From: Enterococcus_K sp051713825
GTDB lineage: Bacteria; Bacillota; Bacilli; Lactobacillales; Enterococcaceae
Reading direction: 5' to 3'
Assembly: GCF_051713825.1 (NCBI RefSeq)
Contig: NZ_JBIOQR010000001.1
Coordinates: 3,224,001 to 3,288,000, forward strand
Length of the DNA stretch: 64,000 nt
Shown here: positions 16,959-26,282 of the stretch, piece by piece
Numbering within the stretch: position 1 is the stretch's first letter
Layout of the letters: every line of letters starts with the position of its first letter
Notes under the pieces: model-generated
Databases searched by the model: none
Seen by the model: only the letters and a program-made list of their open reading frames with translations
What the model was told of the DNA's origin: nothing
Translations under genes and position numbers: made by a program

Positions 16959-18962
16959 TTATTTTTTTACAATCATTACCTCGTATTTGGCTAGCTTACT
17001 CTCAGAAGAAATTGGCTGATTAGAAATCAAATCGGTTAAACCAATAAACTCTTTGGGAACAGCAACCTTTTCTTCTGTGAAATTCAATAAGAAAAAGTAC
17101 GCATCCTCATTTATCACACGTTTTGTAATTTCTAAGGCTGAGGGTTCTTTTATTATAGGTTCAATGGCCACTTCGTCAAAAATCAGTTGCAAGACCTTAC
17201 CTAATCCCCCCTCCTCAAGTTGCGTACCTAGATAATAGACACTTCCTTTTCCAAACTGGTTTCTTGTAATGGCCGGCATTCCTTGATAAAAATCAGTTGT
17301 GTAATCCGCTAAACTCTCCGCACCTTCCAGATGAATTAAATCACAAAGAAGACGCCCACTAGATTTTGTTCCATCTGAAAACTGCAGTTGATTCTGTGTA
17401 TCTTTCGCCAAGGCGTCAATCTCCTCCACCCATATCCCAGCTAAGTCTTTTAACGGTCCTGGGTAACCACCTAGATGAACATTATCTGACTGATCCACTA
17501 ACCCACTCATGAAAGTTGTAACCAAAATTCCACCAGCTTTGACATAGGCCTCCAGTTTCTCTTTCATTCCCTCTTTCACCATATAGAAAACAGGTGCAAC
17601 TACGACTTTATATCTTGAAAAATCCGTCTCAGTAGAAATGAAATTCACAGGCACATTTCTCTCATAAAATTGTTTATAATAATATTTAATTTGTGGAACA
17701 TAATACAAATCTTTGGTCGGTCCGCTTGTATACTCTAACCCCCAATAACTTTCCCAATCAAAGAGTATGCCAGCCTCCGCTTGAATAGATGCACCCACAA
17801 AGCCGTCGCCTAATTCTCTTAGCTCCTGACCAATTTGTGAAACTTCTCTGAGCACTCGCGTATTGTCACGACCACCATGTTCAATAACGGCGCCATGGAA
17901 TTTTTCAGCTGCTCCTTTTGAACGTCTTAATTGGAAGTAGAGAATCGAGTCTGCACCATGTGCTAACGTTTGGTAACTTTGAGCACGCAACTGTCCTGGA
18001 CGTTTGAGTGCATTATATTGTTGGTAGTTTTGTTGGCTCGGGGTCTGTTCCATCAACATAAACGATTGATCCTTCAAACCTCTCATCAAATCATGGCTCA
18101 TTGCCACTTCATACCATGGCGTATCATAAGCCGGATAACTATCCCATGAGACAATATCCATTTCTTTTGCCCATTTAAAATAATCTAAACCTTTATAGGT
18201 TCCCATCAAATTAGTTGTAATAGGCGCCTTAGAACCCGATGCTCGAACAATATCTCGTTCCATTTTAAACAGATTCAACAAAGAGTCCGAATTAAAACGT
18301 TGATAATCCAATGAAATACCAGCAAAATACGGATTTGTTTTGTGCACTCCTTCTGCGCGAGCATTTGGCACCACAATCTCATCCCAATCATAAATACGAT
18401 GACTCCAAAAATCCATATACCACGCTTCATTCAACGCGTCCAAGATCTGGTATTTCTCCTTCAGCCATACTCGAAAGGCCTTTTCACAGTTGTCACAATA
18501 ACAAATGCCATTATACTCATTATTGATATGCCAACATTTCACATGCTTGTTGGAAGCATACCGGGCGACAATTTTTTCAGTCAATGCTTTCGCATATTTT
18601 TGATAAATTAAACTGTTCGGGCAAAAATTGTGGCGACTCGCAAATTTGTTATGCAGACCTTCATACGTGGTCCGCGCAACTTCCGGATATTTCTTAAATA
18701 ACCAGGCAGGTATTGCCGCCGTTGAAGTTGCTAGGATAATATCATAGTGCTCTTTTTCTAACATAGCGACAATTGCGTCTAACTCAGAAAAATCATATTC
18801 ATTTTCTGAAGGCTGTAATTTTGACCAAGCAAACACGTTGATTGTTGCACTATTAATTGCAGCATTTTTAAATATACGCATATCCTCTTGCCAAACATCT
18901 TGCGGCCATTGTTCCGGGTTATAATCTCCACCGTATAAAATTCGTTCAAAGTATTTTGTCAT
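16959..18962 (-). CDS. Glycoside hydrolase family 42 beta-galactosidase
   Basis: 667 residues, the usual GH42 length. The acid/base Glu is in CWHINNEYNG and the nucleophile Glu in FMLMEQTPSQ. The metal-binding Cys cluster is visible (CYCDNCEKAF with FCPNS upstream). The C terminus has the trimerisation and small beta domains expected of the family. ATG 18962 follows a GTG that could also serve; GAGAGAGGAACGG supplies the ribosome binding site. It is intracellular and would trim beta-galactosyl (or alpha-L-arabinopyranosyl) residues from imported oligosaccharides. It lies 18 bases downstream of the second heparinase-type gene. Confidence 0.94.
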   Translation of the reverse strand: MTKYFERILYGGDYNPEQWPQDVWQEDMRIFKNAAINSATINVFAWSKLQPSENEYDFSELDAIVAMLEKEHYDIILATSTAAIPAWLFKKYPEVARTTYEGLHNKFASRHNFCPNSLIYQKYAKALTEKIVARYASNKHVKCWHINNEYNGICYCDNCEKAFRVWLKEKYQILDALNEAWYMDFWSHRIYDWDEIVVPNARAEGVHKTNPYFAGISLDYQRFNSDSLLNLFKMERDIVRASGSKAPITTNLMGTYKGLDYFKWAKEMDIVSWDSYPAYDTPWYEVAMSHDLMRGLKDQSFMLMEQTPSQQNYQQYNALKRPGQLRAQSYQTLAHGADSILYFQLRRSKGAAEKFHGAVIEHGGRDNTRVLREVSQIGQELRELGDGFVGASIQAEAGILFDWESYWGLEYTSGPTKDLYYVPQIKYYYKQFYERNVPVNFISTETDFSRYKVVVAPVFYMVKEGMKEKLEAYVKAGGILVTTFMSGLVDQSDNVHLGGYPGPLKDLAGIWVEEIDALAKDTQNQLQFSDGTKSSGRLLCDLIHLEGAESLADYTTDFYQGMPAITRNQFGKGSVYYLGTQLEEGGLGKVLQLIFDEVAIEPIIKEPSALEITKRVINEDAYFFLLNFTEEKVAVPKEFIGLTDLISNQPISSESKLAKYEVMIVKK

Positions 18963-18983
18963 CACTGCCGTTCCTCTCTCTAT

Positions 18984-21104
18984 CTAATAAATACGGGTCA
19001 CTTGCTCTTTTTGATCTTGAACTTCAACTAAAACCACACGACCATACACCTGATGTCCCTCAACAATATAGGCTCGCCTAGAATCAGCATCTTCATAATG
19101 ATTAACCACGACATATTTTGTTACATCCGTTGCTTTGTTATCAAGATCGTTCATTTTAAAAGCCGAAGCGGTACTTCTCTTTCGAAGACCTTCATATTCG
19201 TTAAAAACATCAACTGGCTCAATATTCATCTCTTGATTACCTAACCCAATAAAAGTACACATCGTAAACGGGGCCTCACTTATGACAGATAATGTCGCTT
19301 TGGGTGTCAAATGCTGTTCATTATAATCATCTGAAACAAATTGTTGACTCAGCTCCCACGCATATTCTGCCTCTGAATCTGAAACAAAAACAGTAATTGG
19401 GTACTCCTTATTTTTACTATTTGTATAACGCAATTTGTTATGCGCCACTTTTTCTAACTGGTCCAGTTTAAAATGAAGATTCTGAGTAAACTGATGCTTC
19501 CCACGTCCTAAAAATTCATCAACAATCACTAAGATATCCGGTTTGATGTAGAGTACCTTTCGATTGGTATACACTGGGTTGGTTAAATCTAGATAACCTA
19601 AATGTCCGCCTTCAACAAAAGCCATTTTTTCGTGAAAACGATACTTTGAATTCACCTGATGTGCGACCTTTTTAGCATCCCAACAGTTAGCATGTTCATT
19701 GATTGGGCGTCCATCGACCATCGTTGTATTATGATATTCCGGTGATTTAAATGCCAATCGATGATGATGCGCCTCTTCATAACTATAACGACCTGCATCT
19801 ACTAAAAAATCCTCTCCATCATCGAAAACAGATAGATGCAATAGATCATCATGTCCATGACCATGACCTAAAAAGCCACACTTAAACTGTGCATGAAACT
19901 GATGGCTCGAATCCTTCAAAATATAAATGCCAGCTTCATCAAACGCACATGAATCTTGATACTGCTCCTTCACGTCTCGTTTTTTGACGACCTTACCAAA
20001 ATGCGTTAGAACAAAACGATTTGGCCCTACAAATTCATGCGAATCTAACAATGTTAGCCCTGTGATTTGCTCCAGCAAGACCAATAGTTCATCCACCGAT
20101 TCACGGTCACTATCCCCATAATTATCCTGCGTGCCATCTGGTTTTCTTGCATGAGCCGCGACGACTGACATGCGATCAATGACAGCTTTTAGGTCGCTTG
20201 GTAGTTCTTTATGATTACGACGCCCTAACAAATAAATCTCTGCTAGCTTCAGTAAAACCTCATGATGATATTGGTACGATTGTTCCCAATGCATGCCTTC
20301 AGAGGTTTCTTGGGTTAGCGCCGCTCGCGTAACGTAAGGCAAGCTAACCGCTTCAAAGTGACTTGCACACATCAATTCTTTAAAAAATAAAGCACCCAAA
20401 TAAGCCCCATTTGCTTCTAAAATAACCCAATTTGTTTGTAGGCGGTTCATTGTCCAGCCTTCTTGTAAATAATCAAAATGGACCACACAGGAAACTAAAA
20501 TCTCTGCTAACAACTCTTTGGGAAATTCCGGATCTAGTAAAAAAATTTCTAAGGACTTCACCCAGTTTCGCAACCGAATAGCCGAATCAATACTACGCCA
20601 GCTCGTATAACGTAACCCATCTGGTTCTCTGTTTTTTTCAAGCCAGTCACTTAACAAGCCTGTATAAATTTCCGTGTAGTGATGATCATTCGTCAAAAGA
20701 TAGGCCTGTGCCAACACATTCAAATAATTCATTCGATTTATCATAAATGTCCATTCAGGATCATAATCAGGATTCATTTGCCAATCAATCTCAGTCTCAA
20801 ACTGAAACGGCACCTGCGTCCTCTCCATATCCCAAGGTTCTTGGAACAAAAATAATTTTTTGGATAACTGGGTTGCAACCTCAAAAATATGCGCCTTCTC
20901 TGACTCTGGAATCTGCGCCATTTGTTTACGAAGCTCACTTGGTGTTTGCTCATCAGTAAAAACAAACCCTTGATAGTCTGTTCTTTTTTGGTAATACATA
21001 AGTAACTCATCTAGTGCCTTTGACTCATTATTTGCACGAACGGCCATCTCTACCTCTTTAAGTCGTGGAGAGGACAAATCTAACAGGTTAAAAACTGGAT
21101 GCAT
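18984..21104 (-). CDS. Heparinase II/III-family protein (second copy, long form)
   Basis: 706 residues. The N-terminal toroid domain includes LRYTSWRSIDSAIRLRNWVKS and TNWVILEANGAYLGA. The C-terminal Heparinase_II_III domain has GHGHGHDDLLHLSVFDDGEDFLVDAGR and YHNTTMVDGRPINEH, matching conserved His and Asp positions. No signal peptide is seen. It is only distantly similar to the shorter copy at 7501, so the two may cut different linkages. It is the first gene of the operon with GH42 and has the third conserved promoter module upstream. The ribosome binding site is weak (GAGTGTGACCT before the ATG). Confidence 0.87.
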   Translation of the reverse strand: MHPVFNLLDLSSPRLKEVEMAVRANNESKALDELLMYYQKRTDYQGFVFTDEQTPSELRKQMAQIPESEKAHIFEVATQLSKKLFLFQEPWDMERTQVPFQFETEIDWQMNPDYDPEWTFMINRMNYLNVLAQAYLLTNDHHYTEIYTGLLSDWLEKNREPDGLRYTSWRSIDSAIRLRNWVKSLEIFLLDPEFPKELLAEILVSCVVHFDYLQEGWTMNRLQTNWVILEANGAYLGALFFKELMCASHFEAVSLPYVTRAALTQETSEGMHWEQSYQYHHEVLLKLAEIYLLGRRNHKELPSDLKAVIDRMSVVAAHARKPDGTQDNYGDSDRESVDELLVLLEQITGLTLLDSHEFVGPNRFVLTHFGKVVKKRDVKEQYQDSCAFDEAGIYILKDSSHQFHAQFKCGFLGHGHGHDDLLHLSVFDDGEDFLVDAGRYSYEEAHHHRLAFKSPEYHNTTMVDGRPINEHANCWDAKKVAHQVNSKYRFHEKMAFVEGGHLGYLDLTNPVYTNRKVLYIKPDILVIVDEFLGRGKHQFTQNLHFKLDQLEKVAHNKLRYTNSKNKEYPITVFVSDSEAEYAWELSQQFVSDDYNEQHLTPKATLSVISEAPFTMCTFIGLGNQEMNIEPVDVFNEYEGLRKRSTASAFKMNDLDNKATDVTKYVVVNHYEDADSRRAYIVEGHQVYGRVVLVEVQDQKEQVTRIY

Positions 21105-21143
21105 AGGTCACACTCTTTTCTCACAATTTAATACACTCATTTT

Positions 21144-21200
21144 ACAAAAACGCTTTCATTAAATGAATAGTACAATTTAAAGATTATAGTAACAGGCTTA
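21144..21200 (-). promoter_or_regulatory. Conserved promoter module A (presumed YesN box plus cre) for the lyase-GH42 operon
   Basis: Third copy of the module found at 11746 and 13649, about 40 bases before the lyase start. It shares AAAACGCTTTC, GAATAGTA, ATTTAAAGATTATA and ACA...TTAAC at the same spacing. The -10-like sequence on the minus strand is TAAAAT. The cre-like block predicts glucose repression through CcpA. Confidence 0.7.
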
Positions 21201-21290
21201 ACCTATTCCTTTTCATCCAATAAACGAAAGAAAGGTGAACGATGGACATTCCTACATTCATCAAAAAAATTCAGAAACACAAAAATAGCC

Positions 21291-21325
21291 CCAGAAACGC
21301 TGTCAGATGCTTCAGCGATTTCTGG
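21291..21325 (-). terminator. Terminator-like hairpin upstream of the polysaccharide locus
   Basis: CCAGAAATCGCTG and CAGCGTTTCTGG pair with one internal mismatch around a 10-base loop; the minus strand continues GGCTATTTTT. It would insulate the lyase-GH42 promoter from transcription arriving from the small genes upstream. The rest of 21201-21410 shows no gene. Confidence 0.6.
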
Positions 21326-21410
21326 TGCAGAGTTTTTCCTATCTCTGGCCACTTTTTCTTTCGTGGCAGAAAATAGTTCCTCTATTATTTATTTTTGATT
21401 GAGCTCACCT

Positions 21411-22812
21411 CACTAGTGTTGCGCAAATATAGTCAGAATAATCTGAAAACAATCTTTCGCTAAAATTTTAAAAAAAGTCGAATGCTTACGCAAGGGATGA
21501 CTTTTTTCCAGAAAATTTTGGTCGTATTTAACTGAATCCTAAAAGCGTCGACAACGTATTTAGTCAAAATCACCCGGGTCTGTGGCGCTCTAACCAGATT
21601 TCTGCAGGCTCAAAACGTAGATAATGAAATGAGCGCTTTAACTGGAAAAGTGTCGCTACCGAATTCAATTCGATCTTTACCAAATAGGTTAACAGCGTCG
21701 CGATAAGGGTGAGAATCACTTGATTAATTGCACCTTGTTCGCTTCGTGAGTAAAGTTGCTTGATTGCCAGATTCTGTTTTAAATGTTTGAAAAACAGCTC
21801 AATTTGCCAACGTGCTTGATGCATGTCGGCGACTTCATTTGGCGAAATATCAAAACGATTGGTAACGATTCGCAAGAGACGTTGACCTTTCGTCAAAACG
21901 GTCACAAGACGAAATCGTTCGGTGACGTGATTGTTTCCGCCGCCTAAAATGACGTGTTGATCACTGATAAGTTGACCGTCTGTTGTTTTTGGATTCACGA
22001 GTTCAATTTGTTCTAAGACTGTAATCGTCGTATTGGATTTTGTTCGTGTCACAAAGAAATAACCGTCATTGTGCAGGCGATCCAGCAGTTTGTAATCAAA
22101 ATAGCCGCGATCCACAACATAGGTCGCTTCTGTTTTGTCCACTAAACATTCGAAATGATTCCGGTCATGTTCTTCGGCATTAGTAATCGTAAAATGTTCT
22201 GGGTATTGATTGGTTTTGTCCAGATAACAGAGGTTCAAATGAAGCTTGATACCTGCTTTAGTTTTCCGAAAATTTGCCCATGGAAACCGCGTCTTATTCA
22301 ACGGGATCGTGGTTGAATCAACAAGTTGAAGGCTAGTTGTTTTTGAACTTGGTCGTTCTTTTGCCACTTTCTGAGCCAACTGCGCAAAGATCTCCATTAG
22401 AACTTCTTGACTGATTTCAGGAATTTTACGAGAAAGTGAACTGTAGCACAGCGAATCTATGCCTATTTCTTGGCGAAGACTTCGATCCATAAAGGATCTG
22501 TCCATTTCGCGAAAGCTTGGAAGCTCTTCATAAACGGCATGTAACAGAACTTTAATTGTGGTCGTGAAGTCCAGTTTTTTACTGTAAGAATTAAATTGTT
22601 GCATCCAATTTTTGGCTTCTTCCGATAAATTATTCAAATTTATTGAAGAAAACCATTTCTGAAATGAAGTTTTTGAGTTATACTTATCCATGTTGTGGTC
22701 CTTTTTATTGGTCTTGGATAAGTCATCCAAGAGTAGTATAAAGGATTTTTTTTTGTCTGGATAGCTTTATATCAAGTTTTAGATAGGTTGAGGAGTCTTT
22801 GCAACACTAGTG
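21411..22812 (-). mobile_element. IS4-family insertion sequence with 9-bp target duplication
   Basis: A 1402-bp element. Both ends carry CACTAGTGTTGC as an inverted repeat. The target AGCTCACCT is duplicated exactly at 21402-21410 and 22813-22821. A 9-bp duplication suits the IS4 family and indicates that this copy arrived by simple transposition and has not rearranged since. It holds one transposase gene and sits between the polysaccharide locus and the small secreted-protein genes. Confidence 0.93.
21570..22691 (-). CDS. IS4-family transposase
   Basis: About 373 residues from ATG 22691 (AAGGA upstream). It has a DDE core with DSTTIPL, YVVDRGYFDY and the IS4 signature Y-x2-R-x3-E-x6-K around ARWQIELFFKHLKQ. 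No frameshift is seen, so it may be active. Confidence 0.92.
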   Translation of the reverse strand: MDKYNSKTSFQKWFSSINLNNLSEEAKNWMQQFNSYSKKLDFTTTIKVLLHAVYEELPSFREMDRSFMDRSLRQEIGIDSLCYSSLSRKIPEISQEVLMEIFAQLAQKVAKERPSSKTTSLQLVDSTTIPLNKTRFPWANFRKTKAGIKLHLNLCYLDKTNQYPEHFTITNAEEHDRNHFECLVDKTEATYVVDRGYFDYKLLDRLHNDGYFFVTRTKSNTTITVLEQIELVNPKTTDGQLISDQHVILGGGNNHVTERFRLVTVLTKGQRLLRIVTNRFDISPNEVADMHQARWQIELFFKHLKQNLAIKQLYSRSEQGAINQVILTLIATLLTYLVKIELNSVATLFQLKRSFHYLRFEPAEIWLERHRPG

Positions 22813-22824
22813 AGCTCACCTATT

Positions 22825-22958
22825 CTAATATACTAAAAAACTTTTGTTGATAGCCACTGAATTCATCATAATGTGTTCGTTCATATCATTAAAAAAAACG
22901 GTCATGATAAATAACAACACTAGAATAAAAATCGGGAAAACTCCAATTGTTTTTTCAA
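22825..22958 (-). pseudogene. Frameshifted small membrane peptide gene (or slippage-dependent gene)
   Basis: A strong ribosome binding site (GGGGAGG) precedes TTG 22958, which begins TTG-AAA-AAA. In that frame a stop comes after 12 codons. A -1 shift in the run of six A residues opens a 44-codon frame: KKTIGVFPIFILVLLFIMTV then a short polar tail. The hydrophobic core is typical of a signal or membrane peptide. It could be a decayed gene, an assembly error in the homopolymer, or real slippage. The rest of 22822-23100 has no other gene that I recognise. Confidence 0.35.
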
Positions 22959-23538
22959 AGTTACCTCCCCTGGTTACTCATCGGGAATATAAGATGAGAT
23001 GAAATGAAATTACATAAATAGCTTTTCAGCCTAATCTGTTACATGAGGACGCCATAACTAGTACCTGCTTCTCCATTATTCTCTCATCTGTACTAAATAC
23101 TTAATTAATAAATGGCTTAATATCCTTGTCATATTTAGTTCTTGCATCATTTCGAATTTTTTCTTGCTTGGCATATTCAAAAAGAATCTCTTTACTATAA
23201 TCAGTGTTTGCATCTTTGAGACCTTTAGGATAGTCCGTCTCTGTCTCTTCCAAACTGACTTTTCCGTAGTTTACGCCAGAAACAATGTAATAGGGATCCG
23301 TTTCCGAGTGTCTCAAAATCAGAAGATAATTTTTATCCGCCTCTATTAAGTTGTACCCGGCAATATGATAAGTTATCTTCTTTTCCTGGTCGTAAGCTTC
23401 ATTTTCAAGCATCGTAAACGTATCCTCGTCTTTGAGACTTTCACCAGAAATAACCTTTTTCACTCTAAATTTTGATAATGTATACGCAATATCTATTCTA
23501 CCCTCTGCTCCATTTTTTATTGTCGGAGCCTCTTGAGA

Positions 23539-25231
23539 AGTATGTGTCAAGTATTTTGCGGTAACCATTATTTTAGAGTGATAGGTACGGCTCTATTTAT
23601 ATTATTTCACTTTCCTACCGCGCTTCGCTTGGTTGAATTGTGTCAAGTAAATCATTTTTGCTAAAAATAATTTACTTGACACAATTGCCATTTGGTAGGG
23701 CATTATGAATTTTTTTAACTACATAATCCGCGAATCAGTTTTCCCATGCCCGTTGATGTTTTTTCTTTTCCTGTTACATGTCCGTATTGAATGCCTACAT
23801 GCTCTTCAAAACGATTCCAACGCTTACTAGTCGTATTTCTTAATGCTTGTTGGCAGCGTTTCTTCAACGCGTCTTCCGCTTCTGCTGGTGCATAATCTGT
23901 CATCAAGCATTGTTCAATTTCTTTGTTTTTTATACTTGATATCACTCGCACCATGGCTTCAGCTCCACTCTTTGTCCAATAGCGTCCTTGTCGTTTCATT
24001 CGATAGCTGTACACTCTATGATTGCTTTCACAGGTGCCTATGCATTTTTGAATCCCAGCTAAATTTCGTTGTTCAAAAGGTTGTAGCCACTTCCAGTTTC
24101 TAGTTAAGTAGTTTTCTAATAGACGCAGAGATTCTCGGTTTTTTTCTGTGTCTTGCTCGTCCACTAACAGGCTCGCCGCCGTATCTAACGCTACAACGAC
24201 CTTGTCCCAACTATAAGCTTGCCAAATAGCCTCCATTAGATACGGCTGTAAATCTTTGAAGTTAGAGAGTCTTTCTTTAATTTTTCGATTAACATGGTAC
24301 GCGTCTAAAAAGAATTCATGCCGTCTACAATTTCCCGCTAGCTCTTCAAATACATTTTTTTCAAAGCCTGAACCACCATCACTATTACTGATGACAATGG
24401 TTTTTTCAAGGCGATACGTGTTTGCTAGGTACTCTTGTGTTTCTTTTAGTGCTTGCTTACGGCTAAGGCTTACAAACTCATGATAATTTTTCAACTGTCT
24501 TCGATTTTTCCCGACTGGTCTTGAACCTTCACATACTTGAAATCGATAAATTTCTAATTGGTTTTTTTTCTGACCTTTAATTTGAATACCGTCTCCTTCA
24601 ATGTAAATCGCTGAAGGTCTTCTCTTTTTATCTTTTCTTTCATCATAGCGTTCTTCCGCCGTTTGTTGGCTTTTAATTTCTTCACCCACCTGTAAGACCA
24701 ACCGGTTTATTTTTCGATGACTCATGGTGAAGGAAGTCAAGAGTTCTATGGCTTTCTCACTATTCCGATACGTCATTTTGCTGGCAAGCTCCGCAACATT
24801 TCGTTTGAGTAAATGACTGTACCTATCATGGCTTTTCAATCCTAAAAAGACATCTAACGCATAAACTGAAGACTCGCCTTCCTTGATGTATCGCCTTCTA
24901 CGGAATTGAATTTCGCCGAATACTGTCAATAATTTCCGATCGTTCTTTTTTTCTATTTGATACCCTTGTTTTTTGTATTCTCCAATTAAATCATCATCTA
25001 TTTGTTCAAAGGCCATTGTGATGATTTCTCGGATCAAATTGGCGAGATAAATGACTAATGCTTTTTCTTTTGCAATAAAATGCGATTCACTCTTTAAAAT
25101 TTCTGCAATTTCGTTTACAATAGTTTCCATGAAGACCATCCTCTTATTGTTATTGGCCGCTAAACCTAACAATTAGAATAATGGTCTTCTTTCTTTTTTT
25201 CAAATCTTACCGCAATATATTTTACACTTAG
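23539..25231 (-). mobile_element. ISLre2-family insertion sequence with 8-bp target duplication
   Basis: A 1693-bp element bounded by inverted repeats that share GTGT..AA.TAT.TTGCGGTAA. The target TCTTGAGA is duplicated at 23531-23538 and 25232-25239. It disrupts the exported protein gene described above. An inner inverted repeat (GTGTCAAGTAAAT... around 23640-23690) lies downstream of the transposase and may act as its terminator. Confidence 0.9.
23715..25130 (-). CDS. ISLre2-family transposase (UPF0236 type)
   Basis: About 471 residues from ATG 25130. Recognisable segments are VFGEIQFRRRRYIKEGE, YIEGDGIQIK, ISNSDGGSGFEKN, FFLDAYHVNRKI and CIGTCESNHRVYSYRMKRQGRYW, all typical of the UPF0236/ISLre2 transposases. 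It appears intact. Confidence 0.93.
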   Translation of the reverse strand: METIVNEIAEILKSESHFIAKEKALVIYLANLIREIITMAFEQIDDDLIGEYKKQGYQIEKKNDRKLLTVFGEIQFRRRRYIKEGESSVYALDVFLGLKSHDRYSHLLKRNVAELASKMTYRNSEKAIELLTSFTMSHRKINRLVLQVGEEIKSQQTAEERYDERKDKKRRPSAIYIEGDGIQIKGQKKNQLEIYRFQVCEGSRPVGKNRRQLKNYHEFVSLSRKQALKETQEYLANTYRLEKTIVISNSDGGSGFEKNVFEELAGNCRRHEFFLDAYHVNRKIKERLSNFKDLQPYLMEAIWQAYSWDKVVVALDTAASLLVDEQDTEKNRESLRLLENYLTRNWKWLQPFEQRNLAGIQKCIGTCESNHRVYSYRMKRQGRYWTKSGAEAMVRVISSIKNKEIEQCLMTDYAPAEAEDALKKRCQQALRNTTSKRWNRFEEHVGIQYGHVTGKEKTSTGMGKLIRGLCS

Positions 25232-25512
25232 TCTTGAGAAATTTTCTGCGCAACTACAATCTCATCTGCTGTAGCTTCAACATCCTCGAGACAATTAAAC
25301 TCATCCAGTTTGGCATCAAGATACATTTCCTTACCAAAAATGTGCCCTTCCATCCCATTATCATGCAATTCTGATTGATCAACAGTATCCCCCTTATTTG
25401 CTTCCATAAAATTATTTTTAACATACCAGCCTCCTAGTGTTACAGCAAATAAACCAATAACAGCAACAACTAAAATAGGTTTTTTCATAGCTTATAGCAC
25501 TCCCGTCGCTTA

Positions 25513-26013
25513 TTATTTATATTTTTTATTCATACCAGCCTTATCATCTGACAATGGATACGCTTTTTTGTTGAATCCAAGTGCTCTCATAACCGCTTTT
25601 GTATTATTTTGAGCTTGGGTATGACTTAATCCGATGGCGTGTCCAACTTCATGAACTACCGTTTCATTTCTGGTATCAGTGTTTGCATTAATAAAAGCTT
25701 TATAATATCGGATATCACTTTCGGAACTCGTATTGTAATAACATACACCATAATTTCCGTTGTCTGTATTAACCACACCTTGATAGATATTAATTTTCCC
25801 AGAAGAGCCTAATTTAACATATACCAACGCACCTTGATAGTTCCAAGCGGTGGCTTTATTAAGATTTCCGGTATACCCACTTGCTGATGATAAATTATTA
25901 TATTGGCAGGTATAACCAACATTCTGACTATTAAGGACATATGCAGTTACTTGCTTTGCCCCAATAGTAAATCCTGCTAATAACACAAAAATTGATACTA
26001 CTATTTTTTTCAT
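25513..26013 (-). CDS. Secreted matrixin-like zinc metalloprotease
   Basis: 166 residues from ATG 26013. MKKIVVSIFVLLAGFTIGAK is a signal peptide ending near VTA-YVL. The C-terminal part has the zinc motif HEVGHAIGLSH (three His and a catalytic Glu) followed by AVMRALGF; the Met of this segment can be the met-turn. This is the M10/matrixin arrangement in a very small, minimal enzyme without propeptide or extra domains. I chose ATG 26013 since the ATG at 26028 lies inside the ribosome binding site ATGGAGAAG. It lies just upstream of the split exported gene and near an Rgg regulator that may control it. Target protein unknown. Confidence 0.82.
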   Translation of the reverse strand: MKKIVVSIFVLLAGFTIGAKQVTAYVLNSQNVGYTCQYNNLSSASGYTGNLNKATAWNYQGALVYVKLGSSGKINIYQGVVNTDNGNYGVCYYNTSSESDIRYYKAFINANTDTRNETVVHEVGHAIGLSHTQAQNNTKAVMRALGFNKKAYPLSDDKAGMNKKYK

Positions 26014-26282
26014 GTATATCTTCTCCATTCATAAATATATTTATACGACATTAGGTAATCACATAGATGTAGATGATACTTCAAAAGAGGAAGTATCTTC
26101 TAAAAACTCTAGTATTATTGTAGATTTCATTACGTAGGAGTATTCAAGCTAGCTCTGAAATCTTCAGCCATGCATAAATTCGCATCTGTGTTTGCACCAC
26201 TCCGGTCTACAGCAGTGATTTGATGACATAAGCTAACACCTAGTCTCCAGCCACATATTATAAACACTATTACACCCACTAT

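Larger units (their letters stand above)
23101..25488 (-). pseudogene. Exported protein gene interrupted by ISLre2-type element
   Basis: The N-terminal part (25488-25232) encodes a signal or anchor (MKKPILVVAVIGLFAVTLGG) and ends ...ADEIVVAQKISQ at the insertion. The C-terminal part (23538-23101) resumes EAPTIKNGAEGRIDIAYTL and ends KPFIN. Removing the element and one copy of the 8-bp target TCTTGAGA restores one frame of about 230 residues, reading VVAQKISQEAPTIKNG across the joint. The ATG at 23568 lies in the element, so the apparent 155-residue gene is an artefact of the insertion. The intact protein would be a secreted or membrane-anchored protein of unknown function, next to a secreted metalloprotease. 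Confidence 0.85.

Noticed and set aside
23101..23568. 155-residue frame as an independent gene
   Set aside because: Its first ten codons lie in the ISLre2 element; target duplication and frame restoration show that it is the 3' part of an interrupted gene.
25232..25488. 86-residue exported protein as an independent gene
   Set aside because: It is the 5' part of the same interrupted gene; its last codon and stop come from the insertion sequence.
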